NCBI RefSeq assembly: GCF_000093085.1
Contig: NC_014219.1
Span: 682,001 to 746,000 of the forward strand
Origin: [Bacillus] selenitireducens MLS10
Lineage (GTDB): Bacteria > Bacillota > Bacilli > Bacillales > Salisediminibacteriaceae
Direction: 5' to 3'
DNA length: 64,000 nucleotides
In this document: positions 8,644-16,913 of the stretch, piece by piece
Layout of the letters: each line of letters opens with the position of its first letter
Position numbering within the stretch: position 1 is the first letter of the stretch
Made by a program: the position numbers and the translations under genes
Notes under the pieces: model-generated
Databases searched by the model: none
What the model saw: the letters and a program-made list of their open reading frames with translations, nothing else
What the model was told of the DNA's origin: nothing

Positions 8644-9321
8644 TTACTGTTGTCTCACGTAGTAGATTTTCGGATGCGTGCCGAGATCGGCGCGGAGTGT
8701 GTTCAAGCGGCGTTCTGCGACCATTTTCGATACTTCGCTTTCCGGATCGTTCAGATCGCCAAAGTGTCTCGCATCCACCGGACAGGCTTCCACACAGGCA
8801 GGCTGTTCACCGGCCTGGACAAATCCGTCGCAGAAATTACATTTTTCCGGTGTCTGTTTCGCTTCGCTCCAGATCCGCGCATTATATGGACAGGCAGCGA
8901 CACAGCCTTTACAGCCGATGCACTTGTCATGGTCCATGACCATGATCCCGTCTTCATTCAAATAAGTGGCCTGTGTCGGACAGATCCGCTCACATGGCGC
9001 ATTGTGACAGTGGTTGCACTGCGCGGTAAAGTTCTCAAACTTCACATTCGGCTCACTGCCGGTCTGGAAGTCTTTAAACAGCTTGATGTAATCCTCATCT
9101 TCCGGTAATCCGTGGCGTTCTTTACAGCCTGCCTGGCACTGACCGCAGGCGATGCATTTTATATTGTCAATGACCATCCCATAGCGTACTCCGGATGTTT
9201 GTTCACCGGATGCGCTGGCCATCTGACCTACGGCGAATGCACCGGACGATAACAGTGTGACGCCTGAAACGAGTGTGGCAGATCTCTTTAGAAATGACCG
9301 TCTGCTTACTTCTTGACTCAT
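8644..9321 (-). CDS. psrB: PsrB-type 4Fe-4S ferredoxin subunit with Tat signal
   Basis: The 225-residue protein starts MSQEVSRRSFLKRS, a twin-arginine signal with a hydrophobic stretch to about residue 35, so it is exported folded. Four cysteine groups (CIACGQCQAGC, CNHCHNAPCERIC, CIGCKGCVAACP and CNFC...CVEACP) supply sixteen ligands for four [4Fe-4S] clusters. This is the standard electron wire between an NrfD-type anchor and a molybdoenzyme. ATG 9321 has GGGGAGG upstream; an in-frame ATG 18 codons earlier lacks a site. It is followed by the psrC-like gene. Confidence 0.9.
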   Translation of the reverse strand: MSQEVSRRSFLKRSATLVSGVTLLSSGAFAVGQMASASGEQTSGVRYGMVIDNIKCIACGQCQAGCKERHGLPEDEDYIKLFKDFQTGSEPNVKFENFTAQCNHCHNAPCERICPTQATYLNEDGIMVMDHDKCIGCKGCVAACPYNARIWSEAKQTPEKCNFCDGFVQAGEQPACVEACPVDARHFGDLNDPESEVSKMVAERRLNTLRADLGTHPKIYYVRQQ

Positions 9322-9773
9322 TTGAAAAACCTCCCCTTGACTATTCGTGTTGACTGGTACATAGGTCCCGTACATGCTGATTCATTCAGTTTACATACAG
9401 AATAAATGAATAAATATCGATTGATACGGCGGGTATATCACGAGAATTTGGAATGAAAGGGGAGATTGTATGGTGAATATGTGAAGTTTGTGAAGTGTTT
9501 GAATAATATTCACATTTTGGGTGTGTAAACAGATTAAACCCTATCAAAACAAGGTTTATTGTATGTGTGGAGGTGGTGTGGACAATAATATACCCACCTG
9601 GGTAAAAGGCGCCCGGCGGGTGTCTGGATTATGAAATCGGCGTCGATTCCAACAACGTTATCGTGTATATTAATGCAACAAAACTGATAAACAGTGCGAT
9701 TTCCGATTTTGAGAGAGCGGCCCGATACGTGAAGAGGGACTTGGCGTCCACTTCATTGACGTAGGCCTCCACC
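9322..9773. other. 452-base intergenic region upstream of psrBC
   Basis: No convincing gene is seen. It contains two tandem TGTGAAG elements (about 9480-9495) followed by TATTCACA (9507-9514), which resemble half sites of CRP/FNR or Rex operators. It also has an inverted repeat TTATTGT/ACAATAA (9556-9562, 9582-9588) and the CsoR-like element at 9591-9604. Beyond about 9640, on the minus strand, an open frame continues after the apbE stop in another frame. Confidence 0.5.
9591..9604 (-). promoter_or_regulatory. CsoR/CstR-like operator upstream of psrBC
   Basis: The inverted repeat TACCC-ACCT-GGGTA runs on the minus strand directly into TATATT, a -10-like hexamer. The same motif shape precedes the cstB-like gene and the CoA-disulfide-reductase gene. 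It lies about 270 bases before psrB, implying a long leader if it is that promoter. Confidence 0.4.
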
Positions 9774-10754
9774 TCATCCAGGCGTTGAAAGGAGTCCACA
9801 ATAAAGGCGACGAGGACGTCGCTGATCTGGACGATCTTGGCCCGCCAGGTGCTTTACGACGGTTACCCCTCTGTGATACGTTGCCGGCATGCCGGTCTCT
9901 GTATCAATGATGTGATGGACACGGAGGTCATCGATCATCACGTACCGTTCATAATCACCGCTTGAATCAATGGACTGTTCGGAAATCCGGATCCGTTCAA
10001 GAACGGCATTGTCAGAAGCTGCATAAGGCTGATCCGGATCCTGGACCCCGACGATCCAGAAATCACGGTCTTCTTCAAGGGGAGGACCGATGACTTTCCA
10101 GTTGCCGCCTGAGAGGATGGCCCCTGAGACCATGCCCATCTCCTTCAGTTCTTCTCCGACGATGTCTGCGGCGAAGCCCTTGGCAATCGCGCCGAGATCG
10201 AGACTCATGTCCGGATCAGAGAGATACATCGTGGAAGCTTCTTCATCGAGCTCAATGGCACCGATGTCGGTGTGGGTAATCGCTGCTTCAAGTTCCTCTG
10301 ATTCGGGAAGGGTAACGGTATCCGGGTTCTCCCGGGCTTCTTCCATGACGTCCGTCCAGAGATTCACGAGATTGCCGACGGCGATGTTCATGCCGCCCTC
10401 GGTTTTATCATGCCACTCCTTCGAGAAGGCAATGATGTTAAACAGGTCTTCATCGACTTCGACGGGTTCAATCCCGGCATTGGCATTGATGGTGGAGACG
10501 TTGGTGAAACCGTCATATTCCCTGAAATAGTCAAACAGCTTGTGGAAATAGCGGTACCGCTCTTCGACGTGATCGACGTATTCATAGAACTCGTCACTGG
10601 ATTCGGCGTAGCCGATTACCTGCACAACGGTATCAAAATAGTCAAAGAGGTGCGTTGAATGGCGTTCATAATCATCGTACGATTCACCGGCATCGGCACT
10701 GCATCCGGCTATGGTGAAAAGGGCAACGAGCCCAAGGCCTGCTTTTTTCATCAT
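9774..10754 (-). CDS. ApbE-like FAD:protein FMN transferase lipoprotein with aberrant C-terminus
   Basis: The 326-residue frame has a lipoprotein signal (lipobox TIAGC, Cys18), then the ApbE pattern: FDTVVQV, DLGAIAKGFAADI, ILSGGNWKVIG and HHIIDTETGMPA near residue 283. ApbE transfers FMN from FAD to Thr residues of exported flavoproteins. After GVTVV the frame turns into a charged run (GQDRPDQRRPRR) and stops, without the usual ADaLsTal segment that provides metal ligands. The +1 frame continues for about 65 codons with sensible composition, so a frameshift near 9850 is likely. Activity is doubtful. Confidence 0.8.
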   Translation of the reverse strand: MMKKAGLGLVALFTIAGCSADAGESYDDYERHSTHLFDYFDTVVQVIGYAESSDEFYEYVDHVEERYRYFHKLFDYFREYDGFTNVSTINANAGIEPVEVDEDLFNIIAFSKEWHDKTEGGMNIAVGNLVNLWTDVMEEARENPDTVTLPESEELEAAITHTDIGAIELDEEASTMYLSDPDMSLDLGAIAKGFAADIVGEELKEMGMVSGAILSGGNWKVIGPPLEEDRDFWIVGVQDPDQPYAASDNAVLERIRISEQSIDSSGDYERYVMIDDLRVHHIIDTETGMPATYHRGVTVVKHLAGQDRPDQRRPRRLYCGLLSTPG

Positions 10755-10891
10755 TAATCTCTCGTTTACATAGTAAGTAGTTACAAAAGTCTGTACAACG
10801 AGTATAAATCATATTCGTGCAGGAACATACAGATTCCATGAAACCGCCACAAAAATGAGAAATTTGTAAAAAGTATTGAGGAGTGATGAGG

Positions 10892-12049
10892 ATGGTTTAT
10901 CTGGCATGGATCACGGTCATTTTGTGGGGCCTGGTTCTGATCGATACATGGATCGGTTTTCGCCGGTTCCCAAAGCTTGACTCATTCCGGGAGACGGTTC
11001 TTTCCCCGGCTGACAGGTCTGGGCGTGTGTCCGTGATTGTGGCTGCGAGAAATGAAGAAGACGCCATTTACGAGAGTGTCAAGAGTCAGCTGACTTCGAC
11101 CTGGCCGGGTGTCGAGTGGATCCTCGTCAATGACCGTTCAACGGATGCGACAGGAGAGAAGATGGATGAGCTTGCAAGACAGGACAGCCGCATCAGGGTG
11201 GTGCACGTGAGGGACCTCCCGGAAGGGTGGCTCGGAAAGAACCATGCCATGCATTGCGGATATGAAGAAGCGACAGGTTCGGCTCTTTTGTTTACGGATG
11301 CGGATGTGATGTTTCGACCGCATACAATCGAAGGGGCCATGGCCTGCAAAAAAACGACTGGAGCCCGGCATGTGACGATGACGCCGGAAATGACGGTAAA
11401 GACGTTTTGGACACAGGCCTTCGTGCATTTTTTCCTGTTCGGGTTCTCTTATTATAAACGTCCCTGGAAAGCGAACGATGACAGGAGTAAGATCGCCCTT
11501 GGGATCGGTGCTTTTAATCTGATTGACCGAGAAGCCTATGAAGCCATTGGGACCCACCGGGCGATCCGGCTCCGTCCGGATGATGATCTGATGCTCGGGG
11601 TGAGGGTCAAGGCGGCGGGGATGCGTCAGCGCGCCATTGACGGAACCGGCGGTCTTTCTGTGGAATGGTATCCTTCGTTAAAAGAAGCAGTCAAGGGGCT
11701 TGAGAAAAACACGTTCGCCGGTCTGCACTATTCCTGGCTGATGGTCCTCTTTGCCCTCTCAGGAGTCTTCGTGTCACAGGTCCTGCCGTTTATCGGCGTT
11801 CTGTTTCATGAAGGAAGCGCGCGGTGGGTGTACCTTGCAGCCGTTGTCCTGATGCTCATTATCTATGTGAAGACATCGTTTGCCCCGTGGAAGAAGGCAC
11901 TGAAGACCTTCACCGTCTTTCCACTGAGTGCCCTCATCTTTATATATACGCTGATCCGTGCCGTACTCAAGACCGTCATCCGTGGCGGCATTGAATGGCG
12001 GGGAACGTTCTATTCCCTGAAGGAGCTGAAAAAGCAGCGGAACCTCTGA
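10892..12049 (+). CDS. Membrane-associated family 2 glycosyltransferase
   Basis: About 385 residues: an N-terminal membrane helix (residues 3-22), a GT-A domain with VIVAARNEE near 50, NDRSTDATGE near 77 and the DxD-type motif FTDADVMF near 135, then PDDDLMLGVRVKAAG and two or three C-terminal helices. The layout resembles CrtQ/HpnB-type transferases that glycosylate lipids such as carotenoid acids or hopanoids. The acceptor is not known and no carotenoid gene is adjacent. GAGGAG sits 8 bases before ATG 10892; earlier GTG and ATG codons are too close to it. Confidence 0.8.
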   Translation: MVYLAWITVILWGLVLIDTWIGFRRFPKLDSFRETVLSPADRSGRVSVIVAARNEEDAIYESVKSQLTSTWPGVEWILVNDRSTDATGEKMDELARQDSRIRVVHVRDLPEGWLGKNHAMHCGYEEATGSALLFTDADVMFRPHTIEGAMACKKTTGARHVTMTPEMTVKTFWTQAFVHFFLFGFSYYKRPWKANDDRSKIALGIGAFNLIDREAYEAIGTHRAIRLRPDDDLMLGVRVKAAGMRQRAIDGTGGLSVEWYPSLKEAVKGLEKNTFAGLHYSWLMVLFALSGVFVSQVLPFIGVLFHEGSARWVYLAAVVLMLIIYVKTSFAPWKKALKTFTVFPLSALIFIYTLIRAVLKTVIRGGIEWRGTFYSLKELKKQRNL

Positions 12050-12083
12050 TCCGGCAGTGGTCGCAGAACGGGACAAGATCCGC

Positions 12084-12089
12084 TATAAT
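12084..12089 (+). promoter_or_regulatory. -10 element before aroQ
   Basis: TATAAT lies 30 bases before the aroQ ATG. The -35 match is poor, so the promoter assignment is tentative. Confidence 0.35.
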
Positions 12090-12118
12090 GGGGAGAAACA
12101 ATCAGGGAGGCAGAGCGA

Positions 12119-12559
12119 ATGAAGAACATTGTCGTCTTGCACGGAGTGAATTTAAATATGTTTGGCAAGCGTGACCCGTCGGTGTACGGGACCGCCACGC
12201 TCGAAGACATCAACAGCCGTCTTCGCGGTCTGGCTGATGAACTCGACCTCAGCGTTGAGATCTTTCAGACGAATCATGAAGGCGAGATGGTGGAGCGGAT
12301 CCATGCCGCGCATGAGTCGGGGGCGGATGGTGTCCTGATCAATGCCGGGGCATGGACTCACTACAGCTATGCAATCCGTGACGCGCTGGCTATTCTGGAT
12401 GCGCCGATTCTCGAGGTCCATATGTCGAACATTCATGCACGGGAGCCGTTTCGGCATCATTCCGTGATTGCTGAACTCGCGTCAGGGCAAATCGCCGGTC
12501 TCGGGGTCGACAGCTATCTCCTTGGACTCAGGGCCGTTCACAGGCTCGTCAGTGAGTAA
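12119..12559 (+). CDS. aroQ: 3-dehydroquinate dehydratase, type II
   Basis: The 146-residue protein has the type II pattern: LHGVNLNMFGKRDPSVYG at the start (catalytic Tyr in VYG), QTNHEGEMVERI, LINAGAWTHYSYAIRDAL and VHMSNIHAREPFRHHS. It catalyses the third step of the shikimate pathway, dehydroquinate to dehydroshikimate. GGGAGG precedes the ATG. Shikimate kinase follows 62 bases downstream, so two steps of the same pathway are paired. Confidence 0.95.
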   Translation: MKNIVVLHGVNLNMFGKRDPSVYGTATLEDINSRLRGLADELDLSVEIFQTNHEGEMVERIHAAHESGADGVLINAGAWTHYSYAIRDALAILDAPILEVHMSNIHAREPFRHHSVIAELASGQIAGLGVDSYLLGLRAVHRLVSE

Positions 12560-12621
12560 GTCCCGTCTGCCTTTCCCGCGATTTCTGCAGGGAAACCACC
12601 GTTAACAGGAGGAATGTCAGT

Positions 12622-13134
12622 ATGCAAAAATCATCAACCATTGTTCTGATTGGCTTCATGGGAGTCGGCAAGACCACGGTCGGCGAGGTACTCGCAAGAA
12701 AAACAGGACGTCCTTTTACCGATACGGATGACGCGATCGTCGAAGCATTCGGGGGAATGCCGATTCCGGAGATTTTCCGTACCTATGGGGAACCGGCCTT
12801 TCGGAAGAAGGAACGGGAGGTCATAACGTCCCTTGTGGAAGAGAAAGAAGGGGTTCTGTCCCTTGGCGGCGGTGCATTTAAGCAAGAATCGATCCGGGAC
12901 CTCTGTCTTCAAAAGGCAACCGTCGTTTATTTGGACATGACGTTTGAGCGTTGGAAAGAGCGTCTTGGTGATCTGGTCGACAGCCGTCCGCTACTGCAAG
13001 GGAAGTCAATGGAGGAGATCGAATCCTTTTTTTATGAAAGGCGGTCGCTCTATCAGGACCATCACATCCATACGAAAACCGATGATTTGAGTCCGGAGGA
13101 AGTAGCGGAAGTAATTCTGCGCGATTTTCGCTGA
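12622..13134 (+). CDS. aroK: Shikimate kinase
   Basis: The 170-residue P-loop kinase has Walker A GFMGVGKTT near residue 11, the shikimate-binding DTDD motif near 34, FRKKERE near 57 and LSLGGGAF near 75. It phosphorylates shikimate with ATP on the route to chorismate. AGGAGG lies 9 bases before the ATG. It follows aroQ and ends before an intrinsic terminator. Confidence 0.93.
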   Translation: MQKSSTIVLIGFMGVGKTTVGEVLARKTGRPFTDTDDAIVEAFGGMPIPEIFRTYGEPAFRKKEREVITSLVEEKEGVLSLGGGAFKQESIRDLCLQKATVVYLDMTFERWKERLGDLVDSRPLLQGKSMEEIESFFYERRSLYQDHHIHTKTDDLSPEEVAEVILRDFR

Positions 13135-13161
13135 TCCGTTCGGGCAGCTGAATCAGGCAAG

Positions 13162-13193
13162 AGCCTCTGTACTATGACACAGAGGCTTTTTTC
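13162..13193 (+). terminator. Intrinsic terminator after aroK
   Basis: A 9-bp stem (AGCCTCTGT with ACAGAGGCT) has an 8-base loop, followed by a run of T's. Confidence 0.88.
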
Positions 13194-13284
13194 GATCTTC
13201 GTGACAGACTGAACACTCCATACTATAATGAATGTAAACGCATCCTTCACCGACAGTCATGAATCAATAAAGGGGGACGATCCG

Positions 13285-13815
13285 ATGAAATTGACAGCGA
13301 GAGAACGCAGAAATGAACTGATCCGGATTCTTCAGAAGCAGCGTGAAGAACCGATCACAGGCAGTCATCTTGCAGAGACGTTCAAGATCAGCCGTGAGCT
13401 TCTCACCCAGGACATGGCGCTGTTAAAAGCCGGGGGGCACCCTGTACTGGCTACGAGTCACGGCTATGTGTGGCGGGGTGCACCGAATGACCGGCAGTAC
13501 AAACGGATTATCGTCTGCAGGCACAGCCCTGAGGAATCACAGAAGGAGCTGAACATTCTCGTGGATCACGGCATCACGGTGAAGGATGTCATGATCGAAC
13601 ATCCGGTATACGGTGAGCTGACGGGCCATATTATGGTCAAATCCAGGAAAGATGCGGCGTGCTTTGTCAACCGGATGGAACAGGAACAGGCGACCTATCT
13701 GATGGAGCTGACCGGAGGCATTCATTTGCATACCCTCGAAGCACCTTGTGAGGATGATTTCGACGCAGCGGTGAAAGCCCTTGACGAAGCGGGTATTCTC
13801 GTGAAACCTGATTGA
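13285..13815 (+). CDS. niaR: NiaR-type niacin-responsive transcriptional repressor
   Basis: The 176-residue protein has an N-terminal helix-turn-helix (RRNELIRILQKQ... GSHLAETFKISRELLTQDMALLK, residues 5-50) and a C-terminal 3H domain. The domain's conserved histidines appear in VDHGITV, EHPVYGEL and GGIHLHTL. NiaR represses NAD biosynthesis or niacin transport genes when nicotinate is present. No such target is adjacent. ATG 13285 has GGGGGA upstream; the 19-codon upstream extension lacks a site. Confidence 0.88.
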   Translation: MKLTARERRNELIRILQKQREEPITGSHLAETFKISRELLTQDMALLKAGGHPVLATSHGYVWRGAPNDRQYKRIIVCRHSPEESQKELNILVDHGITVKDVMIEHPVYGELTGHIMVKSRKDAACFVNRMEQEQATYLMELTGGIHLHTLEAPCEDDFDAAVKALDEAGILVKPD

Positions 13816-13872
13816 GGACGGGACTCGCCGGGTAAAGGACCGTAAAATCCGATCTTGAGAGGGTGACGGCAT

Positions 13873-15102
13873 TTGAACAGACTTTACAGGTTTCTCGCAG
13901 CAGTGACTGCGGTTCCGATCATCGCCGCATGTGCCGATAACGGTGGAAATGAACCCGATGAACCGACCATTGATGTGGAGAATGAAGCGAACGGCGAATC
14001 AGAAGTGAATGACAACGTCGGGGTTGACACGGAGGATGAAGCGGTCAATGAGCATGGAGGGAATAACGGAGAGAACGAAGTTTCAGGGGAAGAGGCCAAC
14101 GGCATGATCCCCATCGCTGAGATGACAACAGGAGACTGGACCGTGGAGACCGTCGCCGAATCCCTCGACGTCCCATGGTCTTTACAGAAAGCGGACAGCG
14201 TGTACTACCTGACGGACCGGGACGGTCATGTCCTTGAGGTGACGGACGGGGACGTCAGCCGTTTTGAACTCGAGACATCAGACCCTGTGGCCCATGAAGG
14301 GGAAGGGGGTCTCCTCGGCTTTCTTCTCTCGGAGGATTTTGCGTCAAGCGGTGAAGGGTTTGCCTATTACACGTATCAGGGACCGTCTGCCCTTGAGAAC
14401 AGGGTCGTCACCGTTGAACGGCAAAACGGTGCATGGGTGGAGACGGACATCCTCCTCGACGGTATTTCGGGTGACCGGATCCATAACGGCGGCCGGCTGG
14501 CCGTTGGTCCGGACGATCACCTCTATGTCACGACCGGTGATGCCAATGTCCCTTCACTCAGTCAGGATGAGAACAATCTTGCCGGGAAGATTCTCAGAAT
14601 GACACAGGACGGGGAAGTTCCTGATGATAATCCGTTTGGGGATTCCTATGTGTATTCGACGGGACACCGGAACCCGCAGGGCCTTTCCTGGCTCTCGAAC
14701 GGCACGATGTATGCCTCAGAACACGGGCCCACCGCCCAGGACGAGATCAACCTGATCGAACCCGGCAATAATTACGGGTGGCCCGAGATTGAAGGGGATG
14801 AATCCGCCGAAGGCATGGAAGATCCGGCGATCCACAGTGGCACCGATACCACATGGGCCCCGTCAGGCACGGCCGTGTATGACGATTATCTCCTCGTAAC
14901 CGGCTTGAGAGGGAGTGCGCTTTATCTCTACGATGAAGCCGCGCATGAGATGCGGGAGATCTTTGACGGGGAAGGCCGTCTGAGAGATGTGTACGTCGAT
15001 GGTGACAGCATTTATGTCCTGACGAACAATACCGACGGCAGGGGCAATCCTGCACCGAACGATGACCGGATTCTCCGACTCACCTGGAACGGTGAGCAGT
15101 AG
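13873..15102 (+). CDS. Lipoprotein of the glucose/sorbosone (aldose sugar) dehydrogenase family
   Basis: The 409-residue protein starts at TTG with GAGAGGG upstream. It has a lipoprotein signal (lipobox IAAC, Cys20), an acidic Asn/Glu-rich linker to about residue 80, then a six-bladed beta-propeller domain. Family signatures are SLDVPWSL, EGGLLGF, RIHNGGRLAVGPD, YVTTGDAN, YSTGHRNPQGLSW, ASEHGP and NNYGWP. Relatives (YliI/Asd) are PQQ-dependent aldose dehydrogenases; PQQ use here is not shown. It is predicted to act on the outer face of the membrane. Confidence 0.88.
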   Translation: MNRLYRFLAAVTAVPIIAACADNGGNEPDEPTIDVENEANGESEVNDNVGVDTEDEAVNEHGGNNGENEVSGEEANGMIPIAEMTTGDWTVETVAESLDVPWSLQKADSVYYLTDRDGHVLEVTDGDVSRFELETSDPVAHEGEGGLLGFLLSEDFASSGEGFAYYTYQGPSALENRVVTVERQNGAWVETDILLDGISGDRIHNGGRLAVGPDDHLYVTTGDANVPSLSQDENNLAGKILRMTQDGEVPDDNPFGDSYVYSTGHRNPQGLSWLSNGTMYASEHGPTAQDEINLIEPGNNYGWPEIEGDESAEGMEDPAIHSGTDTTWAPSGTAVYDDYLLVTGLRGSALYLYDEAAHEMREIFDGEGRLRDVYVDGDSIYVLTNNTDGRGNPAPNDDRILRLTWNGEQ

Positions 15103-15125
15103 TCAAAGCTCAGACGATATAAGCA

Positions 15126-15162
15126 GGGCCCATTGTCCATGTCCGGACAGTGGGCCCTTTTC
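15126..15162 (+). terminator. Intrinsic terminator after the sugar-dehydrogenase gene
   Basis: A 13-bp stem with one G-T pair (15126-15138 with 15145-15157) is followed by TTTTCT. It reaches the stop codon of the converging alcohol dehydrogenase gene. Confidence 0.85.
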
Positions 15163-16385
15163 TATGGAGCCGGGACGCTCCCGGGCTGTCTGATGATCTC
15201 ATAGAGCTCTTTCAGCGCTTCCTGCCGAAGGATCACAGGGACAGGATAGAGGGGATTGGCTTCTTTTTCCGCGCGTTTGGCCATCTCGGCGATATGCGCA
15301 TCCTGAATCACCGTCGTGTGATCAGGAATATGCAGCGCTCGGTTCAAATGGACAATGGCGTCAATCAGGGCAGCCGCTTTTTCTTCATCTGTGGTATGGT
15401 CCTTGCTGAGGCCGGCGAAGTCACTGATCTCCGCCATCCGACTCCAGGCAGGTTCGCCGTAATAGCGGAGAACATGGGGAAGAATGATGGCGTTTGCCAG
15501 TCCGTGCGGCAGCTGATAAAAGCCGCTTAACGGATGGGCGAGTGCATGTACATAGCCGACGTACCCCCTCGTAAACGCACTGCCGGCCAAATAGGCGGCG
15601 TATTGCATCTGTTTACGTGCAAACACATTTTCTCCGTCCTGATAAGCGATCGGCAAGTACGTCAGGATCAGGTCAATGGCTTCAAGGGACATCGCCCGGA
15701 CTGTATCCGGCACACCCCGGTTCAGGTGGGCTTCAATGGCATGGGTCAACGCATCCATGCCGGTCATGGCGGTGATGTGTCCGGGCAATCCGACGGTGAG
15801 CAGCGGATCGAGGACTGCGACGTCAGGAAGCAGGACGTGATCCATCAGCGCGTATTTCTCATGGGTTGCAGGATCTGAGATGACCGACGCAATCGTCGCT
15901 TCGCTTCCGGTTCCCGCCGTCGTCGGGATCACGGCGATAAACGGCGTCTTTTTTAATACCCGGAGAAGCCCTTTCATGGCGGCGAGTGATGTACGCGGTC
16001 TTGCGATCCTGGCGCCGACGGCCTTCGCGCAGTCGATGGGAGAGCCACCGCCGATGGCGACAATCCCTTCACAGCCGGCTGCTTCATAAAGCGTGCGTGC
16101 TTCCTCCACATTGTTCACTGTCGGATTCGGGACGGTGTCCGCATAGATGGCGAATTCAATGTTGTGCAGGGCGAGAGAGGCTTTGAGTGTATCCGTCATA
16201 CCGGTGTCGATGATACCGCGGTCTGTGACGATCAGGACCTTGTTGATCCCTTCTTTCGCAATCCTTCTTGGCAGCTGGTCGAGGGCGTGTTCCCCCATCA
16301 GCAGTTCGGGCTCTTTCCAGGGCATAATCGGCGCGACGGTTTTCAGTGAATATTGCACCCCTCTGCAGGCAGCTTCATAAAACAT
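15162..16385 (-). CDS. Iron-containing alcohol dehydrogenase
   Basis: The 407-residue protein of the Fe-ADH family has the NAD-binding GGGSPIDCAKAVGA motif near residue 99, PTTAGTGSEAT near 146, and metal-ligand regions DALTHAIEAHL near 205 and HALAHPLSGFYQLPHG near 275. It interconverts an alcohol and aldehyde with NAD(P)(H); the substrate is not predictable. GAGGTGA precedes the ATG. It is monocistronic and converges with the sugar-dehydrogenase-like gene. Confidence 0.93.
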   Translation of the reverse strand: MFYEAACRGVQYSLKTVAPIMPWKEPELLMGEHALDQLPRRIAKEGINKVLIVTDRGIIDTGMTDTLKASLALHNIEFAIYADTVPNPTVNNVEEARTLYEAAGCEGIVAIGGGSPIDCAKAVGARIARPRTSLAAMKGLLRVLKKTPFIAVIPTTAGTGSEATIASVISDPATHEKYALMDHVLLPDVAVLDPLLTVGLPGHITAMTGMDALTHAIEAHLNRGVPDTVRAMSLEAIDLILTYLPIAYQDGENVFARKQMQYAAYLAGSAFTRGYVGYVHALAHPLSGFYQLPHGLANAIILPHVLRYYGEPAWSRMAEISDFAGLSKDHTTDEEKAAALIDAIVHLNRALHIPDHTTVIQDAHIAEMAKRAEKEANPLYPVPVILRQEALKELYEIIRQPGSVPAP

Positions 16386-16561
16386 GACATCACCTCATTG
16401 GTCTGATTTCTTTCAGTATAGCATGAGGGGACCGTTTGGGAATGATTTACTTCACAAATTAAAAAAGGATCCGCTAAGTCGCGTTTCGTGCGATAAAGCT
16501 TTACCCCCTTTTGAAACATTTCACTATGGGAATGTGACAATCCGGTGACGGTTGGCTCATC

Positions 16562-16575
16562 GTGATGTACATCAC
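16562..16575. promoter_or_regulatory. FNR/CRP-type operator at a class II position
   Basis: GTGATGTACATCAC is a perfect 14-bp palindrome with the TGAT-N4-ATCA core of FNR-family sites. A -10-like GATAAA at 16596-16601 would put the transcript start near 16609, centring the site at about -41.5. It precedes the DUF1858/DUF438/Ric cluster, which fits induction by oxygen limitation or NO. Confidence 0.55.
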
Positions 16576-16655
16576 ATCTAATTGAGAAAAGAGCTGATAA
16601 ACTGAGAATCAGAACGAAACATAAAAGCAGTGACGATCCGAGGGAGTGAAGGACC

Positions 16656-16913
16656 ATGGGAAGAGGAACCGTTGATTTAGCCAAAACGGTCTTGGAATTG
16701 TGTGAGGAACATGAGGACTTTAAGGATACGATGCATGTCATCGGGTTTGAACAGATTACAAAACCAGGCATGCTGCAGTCGATGGGCCGGATCATGACGA
16801 TTCCGAAGGGTTGCCGGGCGAAAGGGAGAGATCTCGGTGACGTCATCAGGCAGCTTGAAGAGATGGGGTATGACGTGGTGGAGACGCCAAAAACAGGGGG
16901 CGAACAGCGATGA
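16656..16913 (+). CDS. DUF1858-like small protein
   Basis: The 85-residue protein contains TVLELCEEHEDFKDTMHVIGF and MLQSMGRIMTIPKGCRAKG, the pattern of DUF1858 proteins associated with DUF438/hemerythrin proteins. These may bind or sense a redox cofactor, but no function is established. Its stop overlaps the next gene's start (ATGA), so the two are translationally coupled. Confidence 0.8.
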   Translation: MGRGTVDLAKTVLELCEEHEDFKDTMHVIGFEQITKPGMLQSMGRIMTIPKGCRAKGRDLGDVIRQLEEMGYDVVETPKTGGEQR

